The translations under genes were made by a program, and so were the position numbers. The notes beneath the pieces were generated by a model. It was not told the origin of the DNA. It did no database searches and saw nothing but the letters and a program-made list of their open reading frames with translations. This document shows, one piece after another, positions 1-9,069 of a stretch of DNA of 64,000 bases. The DNA lies in contig JAEWXF010000026.1 of assembly GCA_023396065.1 (NCBI GenBank), forward strand, positions 1 to 64,000. The letters are read 5' to 3'. The DNA comes from Methanobacteriota archaeon. Its GTDB lineage: Archaea; Halobacteriota; Methanomicrobia; Methanomicrobiales; Methanocorpusculaceae. Each line of letters begins with the position of its first letter. Within the stretch, counting starts at the first letter, position 1.

Positions 1-1
1 C

Positions 2-127
2 CCGTCCACCCCGACCGCAACTGGAAGTCAGGGAACCGGAACGCCGACGCCGACGCAGGCTCCTGCACCGATTCTCGGACTTCTCGCAGGACTTGGTGTC
101 GCGGCACTCATTCTCCGCCGGAACTAA
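2..127 (+). CDS. C-terminal fragment of a membrane-anchored surface protein (start lies before the window)
   Basis: Only the last 41 codons are present, in the frame starting at base 2 and ending with TAA at 125-127. They encode a Thr/Pro-rich linker followed by a hydrophobic helix (APILGLLAGLGVAALILRR) and a short basic tail. A flexible, probably glycosylated stalk, one transmembrane helix and positive residues is the usual C-terminal anchor of archaeal surface proteins. It resembles sorting-type anchors but lacks a clear PGF motif, so I do not call PGF-CTERM. The ectodomain is outside the window, so its function cannot be given. Confidence 0.7.
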   Translation, partial: PSTPTATGSQGTGTPTPTQAPAPILGLLAGLGVAALILRRN

Positions 128-479
128 ATAGTTCCCACTCATAATTTTTTCACTCTTTTCTTCTTCTCAGGGATATTCCTGTGACTGGTATCTCTTCTTC
201 TGAGAATCGGTCAGGTATCGGGTACCACATACATCCATACTTTCTGAATGGAACTTCCGTGACGGACCAAATCCTAAAAAACACAACCATCTCTACCAAC
301 CGAGAATAAATCCCCATCGCATTTACTGTTTTTCATGGGGGAGCTTGATACGCTGATATCAGGAACATTTCCGTGATTCCCGATATACGGACCCCCCCTC
401 AAGAAAAAGTATCAGCACACACATGAAATGTTTTGGAAAAAGAGTGGCGAACAGGCTCTCTCCCGAACGGAAAAAAAGA
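128..479. other. Intergenic spacer between the surface protein and the DUF1786 gene
   Basis: No coding potential recognised in 350 bases. Just after the upstream stop there are T-rich stretches (about 139-170) that could end transcription of the surface-protein gene. The next gene is on the opposite strand and converges, so this is a 3'-3' spacer. Long plus-strand open frames that enter it are Arg/Pro/His-rich shadows of the minus-strand gene. Confidence 0.6.
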
Positions 480-1496
480 TCACCGCTTCAGATGTTCCCA
501 TGCCCGGATCAATCCAAAACACCCCGACAGCATCATATCCCCGTGCGGCACCGCCACATACGCATCCGGCAGCAGTTTCGCGCGGTTCGGCCCGGTCACC
601 ACCAGCAGAGAAGAAGCCAGCGGTTCATGCACCACAGCCCCGTGCCCGTCATCCGCATACACCTCCTCCCCGGTCAGCGTCCCGTCCTGCAGCCTCCGCA
701 GATACGCTTCCAGCTTCTCCGGCGTCAGTGCTCCCGTATGATGCTCAAACACCCCGCAGATCCGCTCTCCCCGGATCGTAAACGCCAGCGTATGCCCGTT
801 TCCCGCATTCACCAGCGTCACCCCGCGCTCCGCAGCCTCCGCAACCCGCGGATCCTCCAGAGCCCCCAGCAGCGCCGCAGGGCCCGTATCCATCACCATC
901 GTCTTCGGTCCCGCCTGCTCCCGGACCGCATGCATCCGCGTCATATCCGGCGTAGGCGGATCATGCACCAGAGAATACACATCCCAGCCGCCCGCATCCA
1001 GCATCTCCGTCATCTGCAAAAACCGAAACTTCCGGTTACTCATCACCGGCGAAAACCCGTGATCCTGCACCGCAATCAGTCGTTTCTTTGGAACCTCCAC
1101 ACCAAACGGCTCCAGTGCCGCCGCAAGCTCAGCGCCCATCCAGTCCCCGAGAACAAGCTCCACCGCATCCTCCGGCGGCTCCTCATCAACCCGTACCCCC
1201 ATCTCAGAAACCCTCTCCAGATTATCATGCAGCGTCAGTGCCGCCGCCCGCGTCGCATACACCTCCGTCCCTCCCGCAATCGCCAGCTGCACCGCCCGGC
1301 CAAGCGGTCCCCCTCCCATCGTATACCCGGTCAGAGAAACGGGGCGACCCGTCTTTGCCGCCCGACGAACCCGGCCGGCAAACACCTTTGTCGGCGTTGG
1401 CAGCACAAGCTTCACCGCATTCTCAATCTCACCACGCTCCTCATATATCAGAATATCCTGAGTACCGGTTCCGACATCAACTGCAATCAGACTCAT
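480..1496 (-). CDS. DUF1786 family protein, ASKHA-fold
   Basis: This 338-residue protein belongs to the archaeal DUF1786 family, sometimes labelled pyruvate formate-lyase activating enzyme-like without experimental support. The N terminus (MSLIAVDVGTGTQDILIYE) is a phosphate-binding loop of the acetate kinase/Hsp70/actin type. A second nucleotide-fold signature is near residue 235 (TLVNAGNGHTLAF), followed by a central H-H segment (GVFEHHTG). I chose the ATG at 1496 over an upstream ATG at 1508 because the conserved strand begins immediately after it. It stands alone, converging with the surface-protein gene. The substrate is unknown; a sugar or acid kinase-like role is only inferred from the fold. 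Confidence 0.75.
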   Translation of the reverse strand: MSLIAVDVGTGTQDILIYEERGEIENAVKLVLPTPTKVFAGRVRRAAKTGRPVSLTGYTMGGGPLGRAVQLAIAGGTEVYATRAAALTLHDNLERVSEMGVRVDEEPPEDAVELVLGDWMGAELAAALEPFGVEVPKKRLIAVQDHGFSPVMSNRKFRFLQMTEMLDAGGWDVYSLVHDPPTPDMTRMHAVREQAGPKTMVMDTGPAALLGALEDPRVAEAAERGVTLVNAGNGHTLAFTIRGERICGVFEHHTGALTPEKLEAYLRRLQDGTLTGEEVYADDGHGAVVHEPLASSLLVVTGPNRAKLLPDAYVAVPHGDMMLSGCFGLIRAWEHLKR

Positions 1497-1700
1497 TTCA
1501 AACAACATCCGGTTATCAAACTATTTGCCGGGGAAAAAGAAAGATTTTCCCAAAACACCACACCGTTCATACGGCTTGGCTTCGCGGATCATCCTATCAG
1601 CCCCCAAAACCCCAAAGACACAGAACCTGCCACCTGCGGTGAACCCGCCACAACAGAAAATCTGAAAACTCGAACAGCAAAAAAGTGGAAATCAGCCGGA

Positions 1701-2978
1701 TTACTCACCGCTGATATCCTGATCATCATAGTCCATCGGCGGCAGAATCAGCTTCACCTTCAGAATCTGCCGTCCCCGCATCTTCGTAACAACAATCATA
1801 ATCCTCTGATCCGGCAGAGAAATTGACTCACCCAGCCGCGGAATATGCCCCAGACGTGAAAACGTCAGACCCCCGATCGTCTCATAGTTCCCGGGATCCT
1901 CCGGCAGCTCAACACCAAACCGCTCATTCAGCAGATTCACCCGGACCTGGGCATCCACCATATAGATACCCTCCCCAAGCTCAATGATATCATCAACCTC
2001 ATCACCGTCAGACTCATCCATAATATCCCCCACAAGCTCCTCAAGGATATCCTCAAACGTCACCACCCCCGAAAAGCCGCCGAACTCATCCAGAACAATA
2101 GCCATATGGACCCTGCGGACCTGCAGCTCCCGGAGGAGATCATCGATCTTCTTCGACTCCGGCACACAGTACACATCAAACATCAGCGTCTTCACAAATG
2201 CCCGGTGATCCCCCGCCGTATACGCATTAAACAGATCTTTAATATTCAGCGTCCCGACAATATTATCAATCTGACCATGATACACCGGAACCCGGGAGTA
2301 TCCGGTCTCGCGGAAACTCGCAACCGCCTCCTCCAGAGACGCCGTATCCTCAATCACCGCCACATCCGGACGCGGCGTCATAATCTCCTTCGCCGTAGTA
2401 TCATTGAACCGGAGAACCGAATAGATCATCTCCCGTTCATCCTCCTTAATGGCCCCTTCCATCTCCCCGACATCAATCCACTCGCGGATCTCCTCCTCCG
2501 TCACAGTTGGAACAACCGCAGCTCCATCCTTACCTACATGCCGTACCCGGTCATATATCCAGAAAAACGGCGAAAGAATCAGCGTCATATAATAAATCGG
2601 CGTCGCCACAAACAGCGCCACACGTTCCGTCCGGCGGGTAGCATAGGTCTTCGGCCCGATCTCCCCGAAAATCAACAGAAGAAGCGTAACCAGACCCGTC
2701 GCAATCGCAACACCCGCATCACCAAACACAACAAACGCAGCAGCCGTAGCAATAGCTGACGCTCCGACATTTGCAACATTATTCCCGATCAGAATCGCAA
2801 TCAGAAAATGATCCGGCGAATTCTTCAGTTTCTCCAGCCGTTTCCCCGCAGCTCCCTCCTCTGAAAGCGCACGGACCTTTGCCCGGGTGATACCAACCAG
2901 CGCCACCTCCGACGCCGAAAAAAATGCTGAACCAATCAGCAGTATTACAAAAATAACGATGTTCGTATATTCAATCAT
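1701..2978 (-). CDS. CorC/HlyC-type membrane protein with CBS domains (CNNM-like transporter)
   Basis: An integral membrane protein of about 425 residues. Residues 1-150 hold the DUF21 transmembrane domain with helices such as IVIFVILLIGSAFFSASEVA. A CBS pair follows at about 195-320, beginning with the conserved MTPRPDVAVIE, and a CorC_HlyC domain ends the protein (VDAQVRVNLLNERFGVELPE). Proteins of this architecture (hemolysin C/CorC/CNNM) handle Mg2+ or related divalent cations; the ion here is not determined. The frame extends to a GTG at 2987, but the ATG at 2978 precedes the first helix more closely. A perfect 14-bp palindrome lies just upstream at 2988-3001. Confidence 0.85.
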   Translation of the reverse strand: MIEYTNIVIFVILLIGSAFFSASEVALVGITRAKVRALSEEGAAGKRLEKLKNSPDHFLIAILIGNNVANVGASAIATAAAFVVFGDAGVAIATGLVTLLLLIFGEIGPKTYATRRTERVALFVATPIYYMTLILSPFFWIYDRVRHVGKDGAAVVPTVTEEEIREWIDVGEMEGAIKEDEREMIYSVLRFNDTTAKEIMTPRPDVAVIEDTASLEEAVASFRETGYSRVPVYHGQIDNIVGTLNIKDLFNAYTAGDHRAFVKTLMFDVYCVPESKKIDDLLRELQVRRVHMAIVLDEFGGFSGVVTFEDILEELVGDIMDESDGDEVDDIIELGEGIYMVDAQVRVNLLNERFGVELPEDPGNYETIGGLTFSRLGHIPRLGESISLPDQRIMIVVTKMRGRQILKVKLILPPMDYDDQDISGE

Positions 2979-2987
2979 ATTGTCCAC

Positions 2988-3001
2988 GCCGCAGCTGCGG
3001 C
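2988..3001. promoter_or_regulatory. 14-bp perfect palindrome upstream of the CorC-like gene
   Basis: The sequence GCCGCAGCTGCGGC is its own reverse complement and sits immediately before the start of the CorC-like gene on the minus strand. It could be an operator or the base of a leader hairpin. Nothing else supports a function. Confidence 0.3.
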
Positions 3002-3077
3002 AGATCTATTTCGGTATCCGGAATGCATCAGCCAGCTCATGAATAAATCTCTTTCATACGTATGTATCTGTCTCTGC

Positions 3078-3890
3078 TTAAATACATCGGAGACCGGAAA
3101 ACCACTCCTGCTCCCGCCGGAGAACATCGGTTTTCTCCGCCAGCGTCAAAACCTTTGCAAAGTTCAGATCCTCCAGTTCAAACGTAACCAGACCATCATA
3201 CCGAATCTCGTGCAGAACCTCAGTAAAAGCCTCCCCCTCCGGAGAAGCGGCAAGCGGCGCGTGCATCCGTACCCCGCTGCTTGCATGGATATTCACCATC
3301 CGGTCCCCGCAGACCCGGGGAAACCCAAACGGATACCCTGCCGCCTTCGCGTGCGCGTAGTCCCACGTAAATGACAGCCATGCATACTCATCCAGAACCG
3401 CCCGCACCTCATCCGCAGAAACGAGCTGCGCATTGACCGCCGGAGGCATGTTCTCAATCGCCACCGTGACAGACGTACTGAACGCAGCATTTCCAATCCG
3501 CTCCAGATACGCAGCAAGCCTGCTTCTGTCCAGAGGCCCTACCGGACGTTTTGCCGTACGTTTCCCGGGATGAACAGTAAGCACCCCGCCGCCGAGCCGC
3601 TCCAGCATCTCTATCGCCCGGCAGGTATACTCCGCAGAAAGCTGTGCCACACCCGGATTAAAAGAACAGGGATTCAGATCAAAGATCGGAGCATGCATCG
3701 CAAGAGGAAAAAATTTCTGATACCGGGAAAGCAGATCTTCGAGCACGCGCACGTCAGCCCCCTGCATCCAGAACTCCGGAGTTTCCATCCAGAACTCTAT
3801 GTGGTCCAGACCGGCCGCATTCATTGCGGCAAAAATATCCTGCGGCTGATACTCGTGAAGAAACATACTGGACGCGCCTATCCGGATCAT
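3078..3890 (-). CDS. Sugar phosphate isomerase/epimerase-like TIM-barrel protein
   Basis: A 270-residue xylose-isomerase-like/AP-endonuclease-2 family barrel. Likely metal and catalytic positions recur at the expected strand ends: EFWMETPEFW near residue 30, MHAPIFDLNP near 80, LTVHPGK near 125, AIENMPP near 155, FTWDYAHAKAAG near 190, NIHASSG near 215 and TFELEDLNF near 250. The open frame extends to 3923, but the ATG at 3890 begins directly at the first barrel strand (MIRIGASSMF). The gene is divergent from xseA. The substrate cannot be deduced; methanogens carry several such orphan isomerases. Confidence 0.75.
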   Translation of the reverse strand: MIRIGASSMFLHEYQPQDIFAAMNAAGLDHIEFWMETPEFWMQGADVRVLEDLLSRYQKFFPLAMHAPIFDLNPCSFNPGVAQLSAEYTCRAIEMLERLGGGVLTVHPGKRTAKRPVGPLDRSRLAAYLERIGNAAFSTSVTVAIENMPPAVNAQLVSADEVRAVLDEYAWLSFTWDYAHAKAAGYPFGFPRVCGDRMVNIHASSGVRMHAPLAASPEGEAFTEVLHEIRYDGLVTFELEDLNFAKVLTLAEKTDVLRREQEWFSGLRCI

Positions 3891-3935
3891 ATCAATCGTT
3901 AGGTTTCTCTTATTCGAATACATACGTTATGTATC

Positions 3936-5387
3936 ATGGCAGGGAAACAGTCTCCCGGCGGGCAGCAGATGCTCTGTTTCGATGTGTCCGATGAGGAGTC
4001 CGGCGCATCATCACATACACTCTGCCCGCCGGAATGTATTCCGGCTGCACCTGAAAAACCCCAGTCTGCAACTTGGACGAACCCTGAGCAGAATGAACTT
4101 TCAGGTGAACCCCGGGTTCTGAGTGTCGCGGAGCTTGCGGCCCGGATCTGCGAAGTTATCGATACCCCGCTTCTGACGAATGTACTCGTTTCCGGAGAGA
4201 TCACCGGATACCGGCCTCACTCCTCCGGTCACATGTACTTCTCGCTCTCCGAACACGGGGACGATAAAGCAACAATTCCCTGTGTGATGTGGAAATATGC
4301 GGCAAAAACGGTTGTCTTTCCGGTAAAGGATGGTGTCCTGGTCCGGGCTGCCGGATATGTGGATTATTACCCTCCGTACGGAAAGCTGCAGTTCGTTGTC
4401 AAAAAGCTGGAACCGGCAGTTTCCGGAAAAACCGGCCTATATCTCCAGAAAGAAGCCTGGAAAAAACAACTGACCGATGAAGGCATTATCCCGCGCCCGG
4501 AGGGTGCCCGCCGTGATCCTCCGCTGTTCCCAACCTGCATCGGGGTTGTAACATCCCGCACCGGCTCTGTCCTGCAGGACATCAGAAATGTGGTCGGCAG
4601 ACGCTACCCGCTACCGGTTCTGCTCGCGCACACCGCGGTTCAGGGAGAGGGAGCCCATCTGCAGATTGCAGCGGCGATCGCCTCGCTACAGGACCGGGTG
4701 GACGTGATCATCGTTGCCCGCGGCGGCGGCAGTTTTGAGGACCTGTTCGAGTTTAATCATCCTGATGTAGTCCGGGCGATTGCCCGTTCAACGGTTCCGG
4801 TGATCAGCGCGGTAGGTCATGAGACGGATACAACGCTTTCGGATTATGCGGCAGACCTGCGTGCACCCACACCATCCGCAGCAGCGGAGACAGTGGTGCC
4901 GGACCGCGCCGTCCTTCTCCGGAACCTTGAAGACCTGCGCCGCCAGATACGCGACCGGGTTCAGACACGGTTTACCGCCGAGCGGCGTGTTCTCACGGAT
5001 CTGTCGCAGCGGGTTGACCCGGTTCGCCTTTCCCGGAAACTCGATCAGATGCATCAGCAGACCGCAGACCTTGGAGAACGGCTGAGCAGCGCAATGCGCC
5101 GGAGAATTACCGCGGAGCGTGACCTCTGTACAGCTCTGGGCGACCGGATCTGCCGGGGCGCGAAGAATGTGATTGCAACAGCACGGCTTGAGCTGCAGAC
5201 GGAAAAGGAGATTATTCTCGGCAGAAACCCCTTCAAGCCGCTTGACCTCGGCTATGCTCTCGTCTGGAAAGACGGAACAGTGGTCCGCTCAGCCGGATCC
5301 ATCCAAAAAAATGACCGCCTGTCCCTGAAGCTTGCCGACGGGGAGATTACAACTATAGTGGAGAGTGTCAATGACAGAAACACCTGA
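3936..5387 (+). CDS. xseA: Exodeoxyribonuclease VII large subunit
   Basis: Catalytic subunit of exonuclease VII, which degrades single-stranded DNA in both directions together with XseB. The OB-fold begins near residue 60 (LVSGEITGYRPHSSGHMYF). The catalytic domain shows the family signatures VVTSRTGSVLQDI, IIVARGGGSFEDLFEFN and ISAVGHETDTTLSDYAADLR. A helical arm follows for small-subunit binding. At 483 residues it is somewhat longer than bacterial XseA because of a roughly 60-residue N-terminal extension of low complexity. Overlap with xseB implies coupled translation. Exonuclease VII is basically bacterial, so this looks like an old transfer into methanogens. Confidence 0.95.
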   Translation: MAGKQSPGGQQMLCFDVSDEESGASSHTLCPPECIPAAPEKPQSATWTNPEQNELSGEPRVLSVAELAARICEVIDTPLLTNVLVSGEITGYRPHSSGHMYFSLSEHGDDKATIPCVMWKYAAKTVVFPVKDGVLVRAAGYVDYYPPYGKLQFVVKKLEPAVSGKTGLYLQKEAWKKQLTDEGIIPRPEGARRDPPLFPTCIGVVTSRTGSVLQDIRNVVGRRYPLPVLLAHTAVQGEGAHLQIAAAIASLQDRVDVIIVARGGGSFEDLFEFNHPDVVRAIARSTVPVISAVGHETDTTLSDYAADLRAPTPSAAAETVVPDRAVLLRNLEDLRRQIRDRVQTRFTAERRVLTDLSQRVDPVRLSRKLDQMHQQTADLGERLSSAMRRRITAERDLCTALGDRICRGAKNVIATARLELQTEKEIILGRNPFKPLDLGYALVWKDGTVVRSAGSIQKNDRLSLKLADGEITTIVESVNDRNT

Positions 5388-5586
5388 AGACCAAACGTAT
5401 GAATCGATGATCACCGAACTCCGGACAATTGCAAAGCAGCTGGACGATCCGGAAACCTCCATTGAAGATGCCGTAAAACTGCATCAGCGTGGTCTGGTAC
5501 TGATTCAGCGGTGCGAGGAGTTTTTACAGAAAGCAGAACTTACCATTACAGAAGTTCCAGTTCAGGAAGCACCGCCCGAAGAGTAA
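5371..5586 (+). CDS. xseB: Exodeoxyribonuclease VII small subunit
   Basis: A 71-residue acidic helical protein with the XseB pattern YESMITELRTIAKQLDDPE followed by SIEDAVKLHQRGLVLIQRCE, forming the two-helix hairpin that clusters around XseA. The ATG at 5371 overlaps the xseA end by 17 nt and follows a purine-rich GGAGAG; a GTG two codons earlier is less likely. The C-terminal tail (VQEAPPEE) overlaps, tail to tail, the 3' end of the opposite-strand DUF371 gene by 41 nt. Confidence 0.92.
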   Translation: MTETPEDQTYESMITELRTIAKQLDDPETSIEDAVKLHQRGLVLIQRCEEFLQKAELTITEVPVQEAPPEE

Positions 5587-5986
5587 CGGTCATCACATCT
5601 CCCTGTTTCAGTTTTTCAATCAGAGCATGGGGAATTTGAGCCGCGGTATGATCTGCGTAGATACCGATCGTCCGCGGACAGGTAAAGCTGCTTCGCCGCC
5701 AGACGAGATCCGTCGGATGGGTAAGAGTGATTCCCTCGTGTCCTTCGGAACGGATATCTACCGTGATACCCTGAACAGTGAGAGTGGTGATGAGGATAGT
5801 ACCGGCAGAGCCGACTGCTTTGCGGAACTCCGGTGAAAGATCTGCGGCCCCTTTATCTGCGCCGACAGCAATGATACAATCGCCGTTTGGGGAAAGGTCA
5901 GTCTCTTTTGTAATTTCAAAGGTACTTTTATGCAGCGCCCTCACATTTGCGTGGCCGCGGCACCGGATCTCTTCAACTATCTCCAT
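5546..5986 (-). CDS. DUF371 family protein
   Basis: A 146-residue archaeal conserved protein that matches DUF371: an N-terminal strand (VEEIRCRGHANVRALHKSTF), then the hallmark EITKETDLSPNGDCIIAVGA and ITLTHPTDLVWRRSSF. The family is small, beta-rich and uncharacterised. The 3' end overlaps xseB in antiparallel fashion. It is separated from the SpoIIM-like gene by 52 nt and could be the last gene of the minus-strand run starting with DUF63, although that is not certain. No function is proposed. Confidence 0.85.
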   Translation of the reverse strand: MEIVEEIRCRGHANVRALHKSTFEITKETDLSPNGDCIIAVGADKGAADLSPEFRKAVGSAGTILITTLTVQGITVDIRSEGHEGITLTHPTDLVWRRSSFTCPRTIGIYADHTAAQIPHALIEKLKQGDVMTVTLRAVLPELELL

Positions 5987-6038
5987 TGTCCTACTGGTGT
6001 ATGTGGGTACTTCAACGAAATGATTTGGGTTGAATCCG

Positions 6039-6623
6039 TCATTCCACCAGCCAGTCCAGCATCATTTCCGCAGCAATCGGCGTAACAAACGCCTCCATCA
6101 GCGCTGCAACGATCAGCAGCGGCACAACCACACACAAAAACCGTGTCCCGTACCACACACAGACCTCCCCGGCATTCCGCATGGCAAGCGCATCCGAAAA
6201 AAGGGCATGCGCCATCTGGAGCCCCAGAGCGGATGACATCAAAAGGGCAGCAATCTCAAAAATACCATGCGGCACAATAGACGCCGCAAACAGCGAAACA
6301 TCATAGCCCCGCAGCATCACCTCAGCAATACCTCCGATCACATACCCGTTTGAGACCAAAATGATCAGCGTCAGTGCCCCGAACGTAATCCCGCCCATGA
6401 ACAGAATCAGGCAGACCTTCAGATTATTGAAAAAAATCTGCCAGGACAACAGCGCCGGCTCTCCCACATCAAGCTCCGTAATAACCTCCTGAAAGGACGA
6501 CGACAGCGCGTCTCCCGTATGCGGCTCCGCAAGGGACGCCGTATATCCAAAGATACAGGAGCCAAAAAAGAGAACGGCAGCCACACACAGTGCGGCCAGA
6601 TACATGTTCCGATCAGACATCAT
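6039..6623 (-). CDS. SpoIIM/DUF95-like integral membrane protein
   Basis: A 194-residue membrane protein of the stage II sporulation protein M-like family common in archaea. The first helix is at about 8-28 (MYLAALCVAAVLFFGSCIFG). Further helices begin near FFNNLKVCLILFMGGITFG, YDVSLFAASIVPHGIFEIAA and ALAMRNAGEVCVWYG. The F-x-N-N-x-x-V and PHGIFEI motifs are typical. In methanogens its role is unknown; sporulation is not implied. Its ATG overlaps the stop of the DUF63 gene, so the two are probably co-expressed membrane proteins. Confidence 0.82.
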   Translation of the reverse strand: MMSDRNMYLAALCVAAVLFFGSCIFGYTASLAEPHTGDALSSSFQEVITELDVGEPALLSWQIFFNNLKVCLILFMGGITFGALTLIILVSNGYVIGGIAEVMLRGYDVSLFAASIVPHGIFEIAALLMSSALGLQMAHALFSDALAMRNAGEVCVWYGTRFLCVVVPLLIVAALMEAFVTPIAAEMMLDWLVE

Positions 6624-7480
6624 CAGACAAACAGAACCATCCGCATCATATCGCGGATACCGGGCGCAAGACCCACCGTAATCATTGCCAGCAGCACAAG
6701 ATGCCAGAGTTCATCCATTCCCTCCTCTGTCCGGAACTTCTCCAGAACCCAGATTGCAGGAATCAGCACAGCAATCTTCAGCGGAAACATCACAAACGCC
6801 GTTCCCGTCATATCAATCAGCGACCCGCCGAGGACATGCTGCTCAATGTAGTGCATCGGGTGAATATCCAGCCCGAAACTCGTCGCAGACGCATCGGTCA
6901 GATGACCGATAATCAGCAGCTTATAGAGCGGGTTTGTAAGATACTCCCATTTGAACCCGTATCTGAGGAGTGCCCAGAACAGAGCCGAAGTGACCGCCGC
7001 CATTCCCAAAATACAGGCTGCAACCCAGAGGGCAAGCTGAGTCTGCGTCAGACCCCACCAGACCCACAGCACAAGAGACACCAGCGTTGCAAGGATACCT
7101 CCCCACATGTACGGTTTCGTATAGGAGTCCGTGACCCCCTTGCGCTCCAGCGTCCGGGACAGCCAGAGCACAAACACCGTATAGAAAAAGATCACAAAGT
7201 AGATCAGCGGTGTAACCAGCAGAATCCACCACGGTCCGGGGATCATACCTGTATCCTCCACCGCCCGGATAACACCGCCGAAGATGACATAGGGGATCGT
7301 CGCGAGAATGAACGGTGTATCAATCCGTATTCCGGTCTTCCGCAGCCAGCGGTACACCAGATACAATGCTGCAATGAGGATTACTGCATAGGTCACCGTT
7401 TCATAGATGTTGTACGGCTGGTCCTGCAGTACCGCATCGATATAGTATTTTTGTATGAACGCACTTATTTCATTAAACAT
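6623..7480 (-). CDS. DUF63 family membrane protein
   Basis: About 285 residues with seven or eight predicted helices and the DUF63 pattern (YETVTYAVILIAALYLVYRW, then FGGVIRAVEDTGM). The longest frame starts at 7573, but that would run through the egsA start region. The ATG at 7480 directly precedes the conserved MFNEISAFIQKYYIDAV and is preferred. It shares a narrow divergent region with egsA and overlaps the SpoIIM-like gene at its 3' end. The family is archaeal and functionally unknown; a membrane or lipid-related role would be only a guess from the divergent egsA neighbour. Confidence 0.82.
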   Translation of the reverse strand: MFNEISAFIQKYYIDAVLQDQPYNIYETVTYAVILIAALYLVYRWLRKTGIRIDTPFILATIPYVIFGGVIRAVEDTGMIPGPWWILLVTPLIYFVIFFYTVFVLWLSRTLERKGVTDSYTKPYMWGGILATLVSLVLWVWWGLTQTQLALWVAACILGMAAVTSALFWALLRYGFKWEYLTNPLYKLLIIGHLTDASATSFGLDIHPMHYIEQHVLGGSLIDMTGTAFVMFPLKIAVLIPAIWVLEKFRTEEGMDELWHLVLLAMITVGLAPGIRDMMRMVLFV

Positions 7481-7560
7481 GGGAGGCCCCGTCGGTGAAC
7501 TGTGAAGATAATAGGATACCTGAAGATAAAACCTTTGAGACATTTCATGAGCCGCAGAAG

Positions 7561-8604
7561 ATGGATAAATCAAAGTGGATTCAGCTTCCGCGAAATGTAA
7601 TCCTTGGACACGATGCGCTGCTTCAGCTGCCGGAAATTATCGCAGACCTCGGCGTACCCGGTCCAATTCTGCTTCTGTCGGGTGAAACAACGATGCAGGT
7701 AGTCGGCAGAAAAATCATTGATCTGCTCAAAAACCGCCGGATTCAAACCGCATTCGTCGGCAGAATCACTTATGCAGAAATTGAGCGTATTGAAGGTATT
7801 GCCAGAGATAGCGGAGCGTCTCTCATCATCGCTGCCGGCGGCGGCAGAGTAATTGATACCGCAAAGGTTGTCTCCTGCCGTGTCGAGATTCCGTTTGTCA
7901 GTGTACCAACGTCTGCTTCCCACGATGGTCTGACCTCGCCCCGCGCGTCGGTTGCCACAGAAAACGGAAAAGTCAGTGTTGCTGCGGCCCCGCCGCTTGC
8001 AATCGTTGCCGATACCGGGATTATTGCAACCGCGCCGCACCGGCTGCTGGCATCCGGGTATGCCGATACCATTGCAAATTATACCGCGATCCTTGACTGG
8101 GAACTTTCCAGCCGTCTGACAGGAGAGAGTGTGAGCGAGTATGCATCCACGCTCTCAAAGATTACCGCAGAAATTCTGGTGAAAAATGCGGATCTTGTTC
8201 GCAGATACGATGAAAATGCCGTGTGGATGGTCGTGAAAGCGCTGTTTTCCTCAGGTATTGCAATGAGTATCGCGGGCAGTTCCCGGCCTGCGTCCGGCGG
8301 TGAGCATAAGTTTGCCCACATGCTGGAGCGGCTTGCGCCGGGAGTGGCGCTGCACGGTGAAGCGTGCGGCGTCGGGACAATCCTTGGCATGTATCTGCAC
8401 GGCGGTGACTGGCGCGGTATCCGGTCCTCGTTGCGGTGTGTGGGCGCGCCGACCACACCTGCGGAGCTGGGTATTTCTGATGAGACTGCCGTGGAAGCTG
8501 TTCTCCGGGCAAAGGAGATACGGCCGGAACGGTTTACGATCTTTGATACCGGGATTACCGAGGATGCAGCGCGGGCCTGTGTTCAGGCGTTGTATGAGGT
8601 ATGA
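7561..8604 (+). CDS. egsA: Glycerol-1-phosphate dehydrogenase [NAD(P)+]
   Basis: Reduces dihydroxyacetone phosphate to sn-glycerol-1-phosphate, the stereospecific backbone of archaeal membrane lipids. The protein shows the family start KSKWIQLPRNVILGHDAL, the Rossmann GGGRVIDTAK near residue 98, SVPTSASHDGLTSPRAS, and zinc-ligand regions around D150 (ASGYADTIANY) and the two later histidines (SGGEHKFAH, LHGEACGVGT). The frame also offers a GTG at 7495 with a good GGGAGG Shine-Dalgarno at 7481-7486, which would add 22 residues. I prefer 7561 because it gives the family length (347 residues). UPF0179 follows after 3 nt, so they form a small operon. Confidence 0.93.
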   Translation: MDKSKWIQLPRNVILGHDALLQLPEIIADLGVPGPILLLSGETTMQVVGRKIIDLLKNRRIQTAFVGRITYAEIERIEGIARDSGASLIIAAGGGRVIDTAKVVSCRVEIPFVSVPTSASHDGLTSPRASVATENGKVSVAAAPPLAIVADTGIIATAPHRLLASGYADTIANYTAILDWELSSRLTGESVSEYASTLSKITAEILVKNADLVRRYDENAVWMVVKALFSSGIAMSIAGSSRPASGGEHKFAHMLERLAPGVALHGEACGVGTILGMYLHGGDWRGIRSSLRCVGAPTTPAELGISDETAVEAVLRAKEIRPERFTIFDTGITEDAARACVQALYEV

Positions 8605-8607
8605 ACT

Positions 8608-9069
8608 ATGGATGAACCTGATAGAATTGTAACGATTGTCGGCTCGGTACTTGCGCACGAGGGTGCGGAGTTCGTGTATGCGGGGTCGATTCCCGCGTGC
8701 GAAAACTGTAAGGTGGCAAAAGTCTGTCACAACGTGAAACTGCGGCAGGGACGCAGGTATCGTGTGGTATCTATCCGTCCGACGAAACATGAATGTATGG
8801 TGCACGCAGACGGTGCGGTTGCGGTTGAGGTGACCGAGGCATCGATTACTGCGGTGGTTCCGACCAGTCAGGCGACCCGGCGGACACGGATTACCTATAC
8901 ACCGGTCTGTGATGACCGGTTCTGTAAAGGCTATGCATTTTGCCATCCCGATGGTATGACCGAGAAGGGGAGGTATGTTGTCCTGGAGGTCCTCGGCTCG
9001 TATAATGACATGTGCCCTGCGGGTCGGAAAAATCTGAAACTTGTCGAGCTCAGGAACGTGCCGACGTGA
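8608..9069 (+). CDS. UPF0179 family cysteine-rich protein
   Basis: A 153-residue archaeal protein of the UPF0179 family. Two cysteine groups stand out: IPACENCKVAKVCHN near residue 35 and CDDRFCKGYAFCHPD near residue 105, with a final Cys in MCPAGRKNLK. The arrangement suggests a metal or Fe-S site. It starts 3 nt after egsA and is surely co-transcribed with it. Its biochemical function is unknown. Confidence 0.88.
   Translation: MDEPDRIVTIVGSVLAHEGAEFVYAGSIPACENCKVAKVCHNVKLRQGRRYRVVSIRPTKHECMVHADGAVAVEVTEASITAVVPTSQATRRTRITYTPVCDDRFCKGYAFCHPDGMTEKGRYVVLEVLGSYNDMCPAGRKNLKLVELRNVPT

Noticed and set aside
423..1826. 467-codon open frame on the plus strand
   Set aside because: Arg/Pro/His/Gln-rich translation, antisense to the DUF1786 and CorC genes; typical shadow of a GC-structured minus-strand gene.
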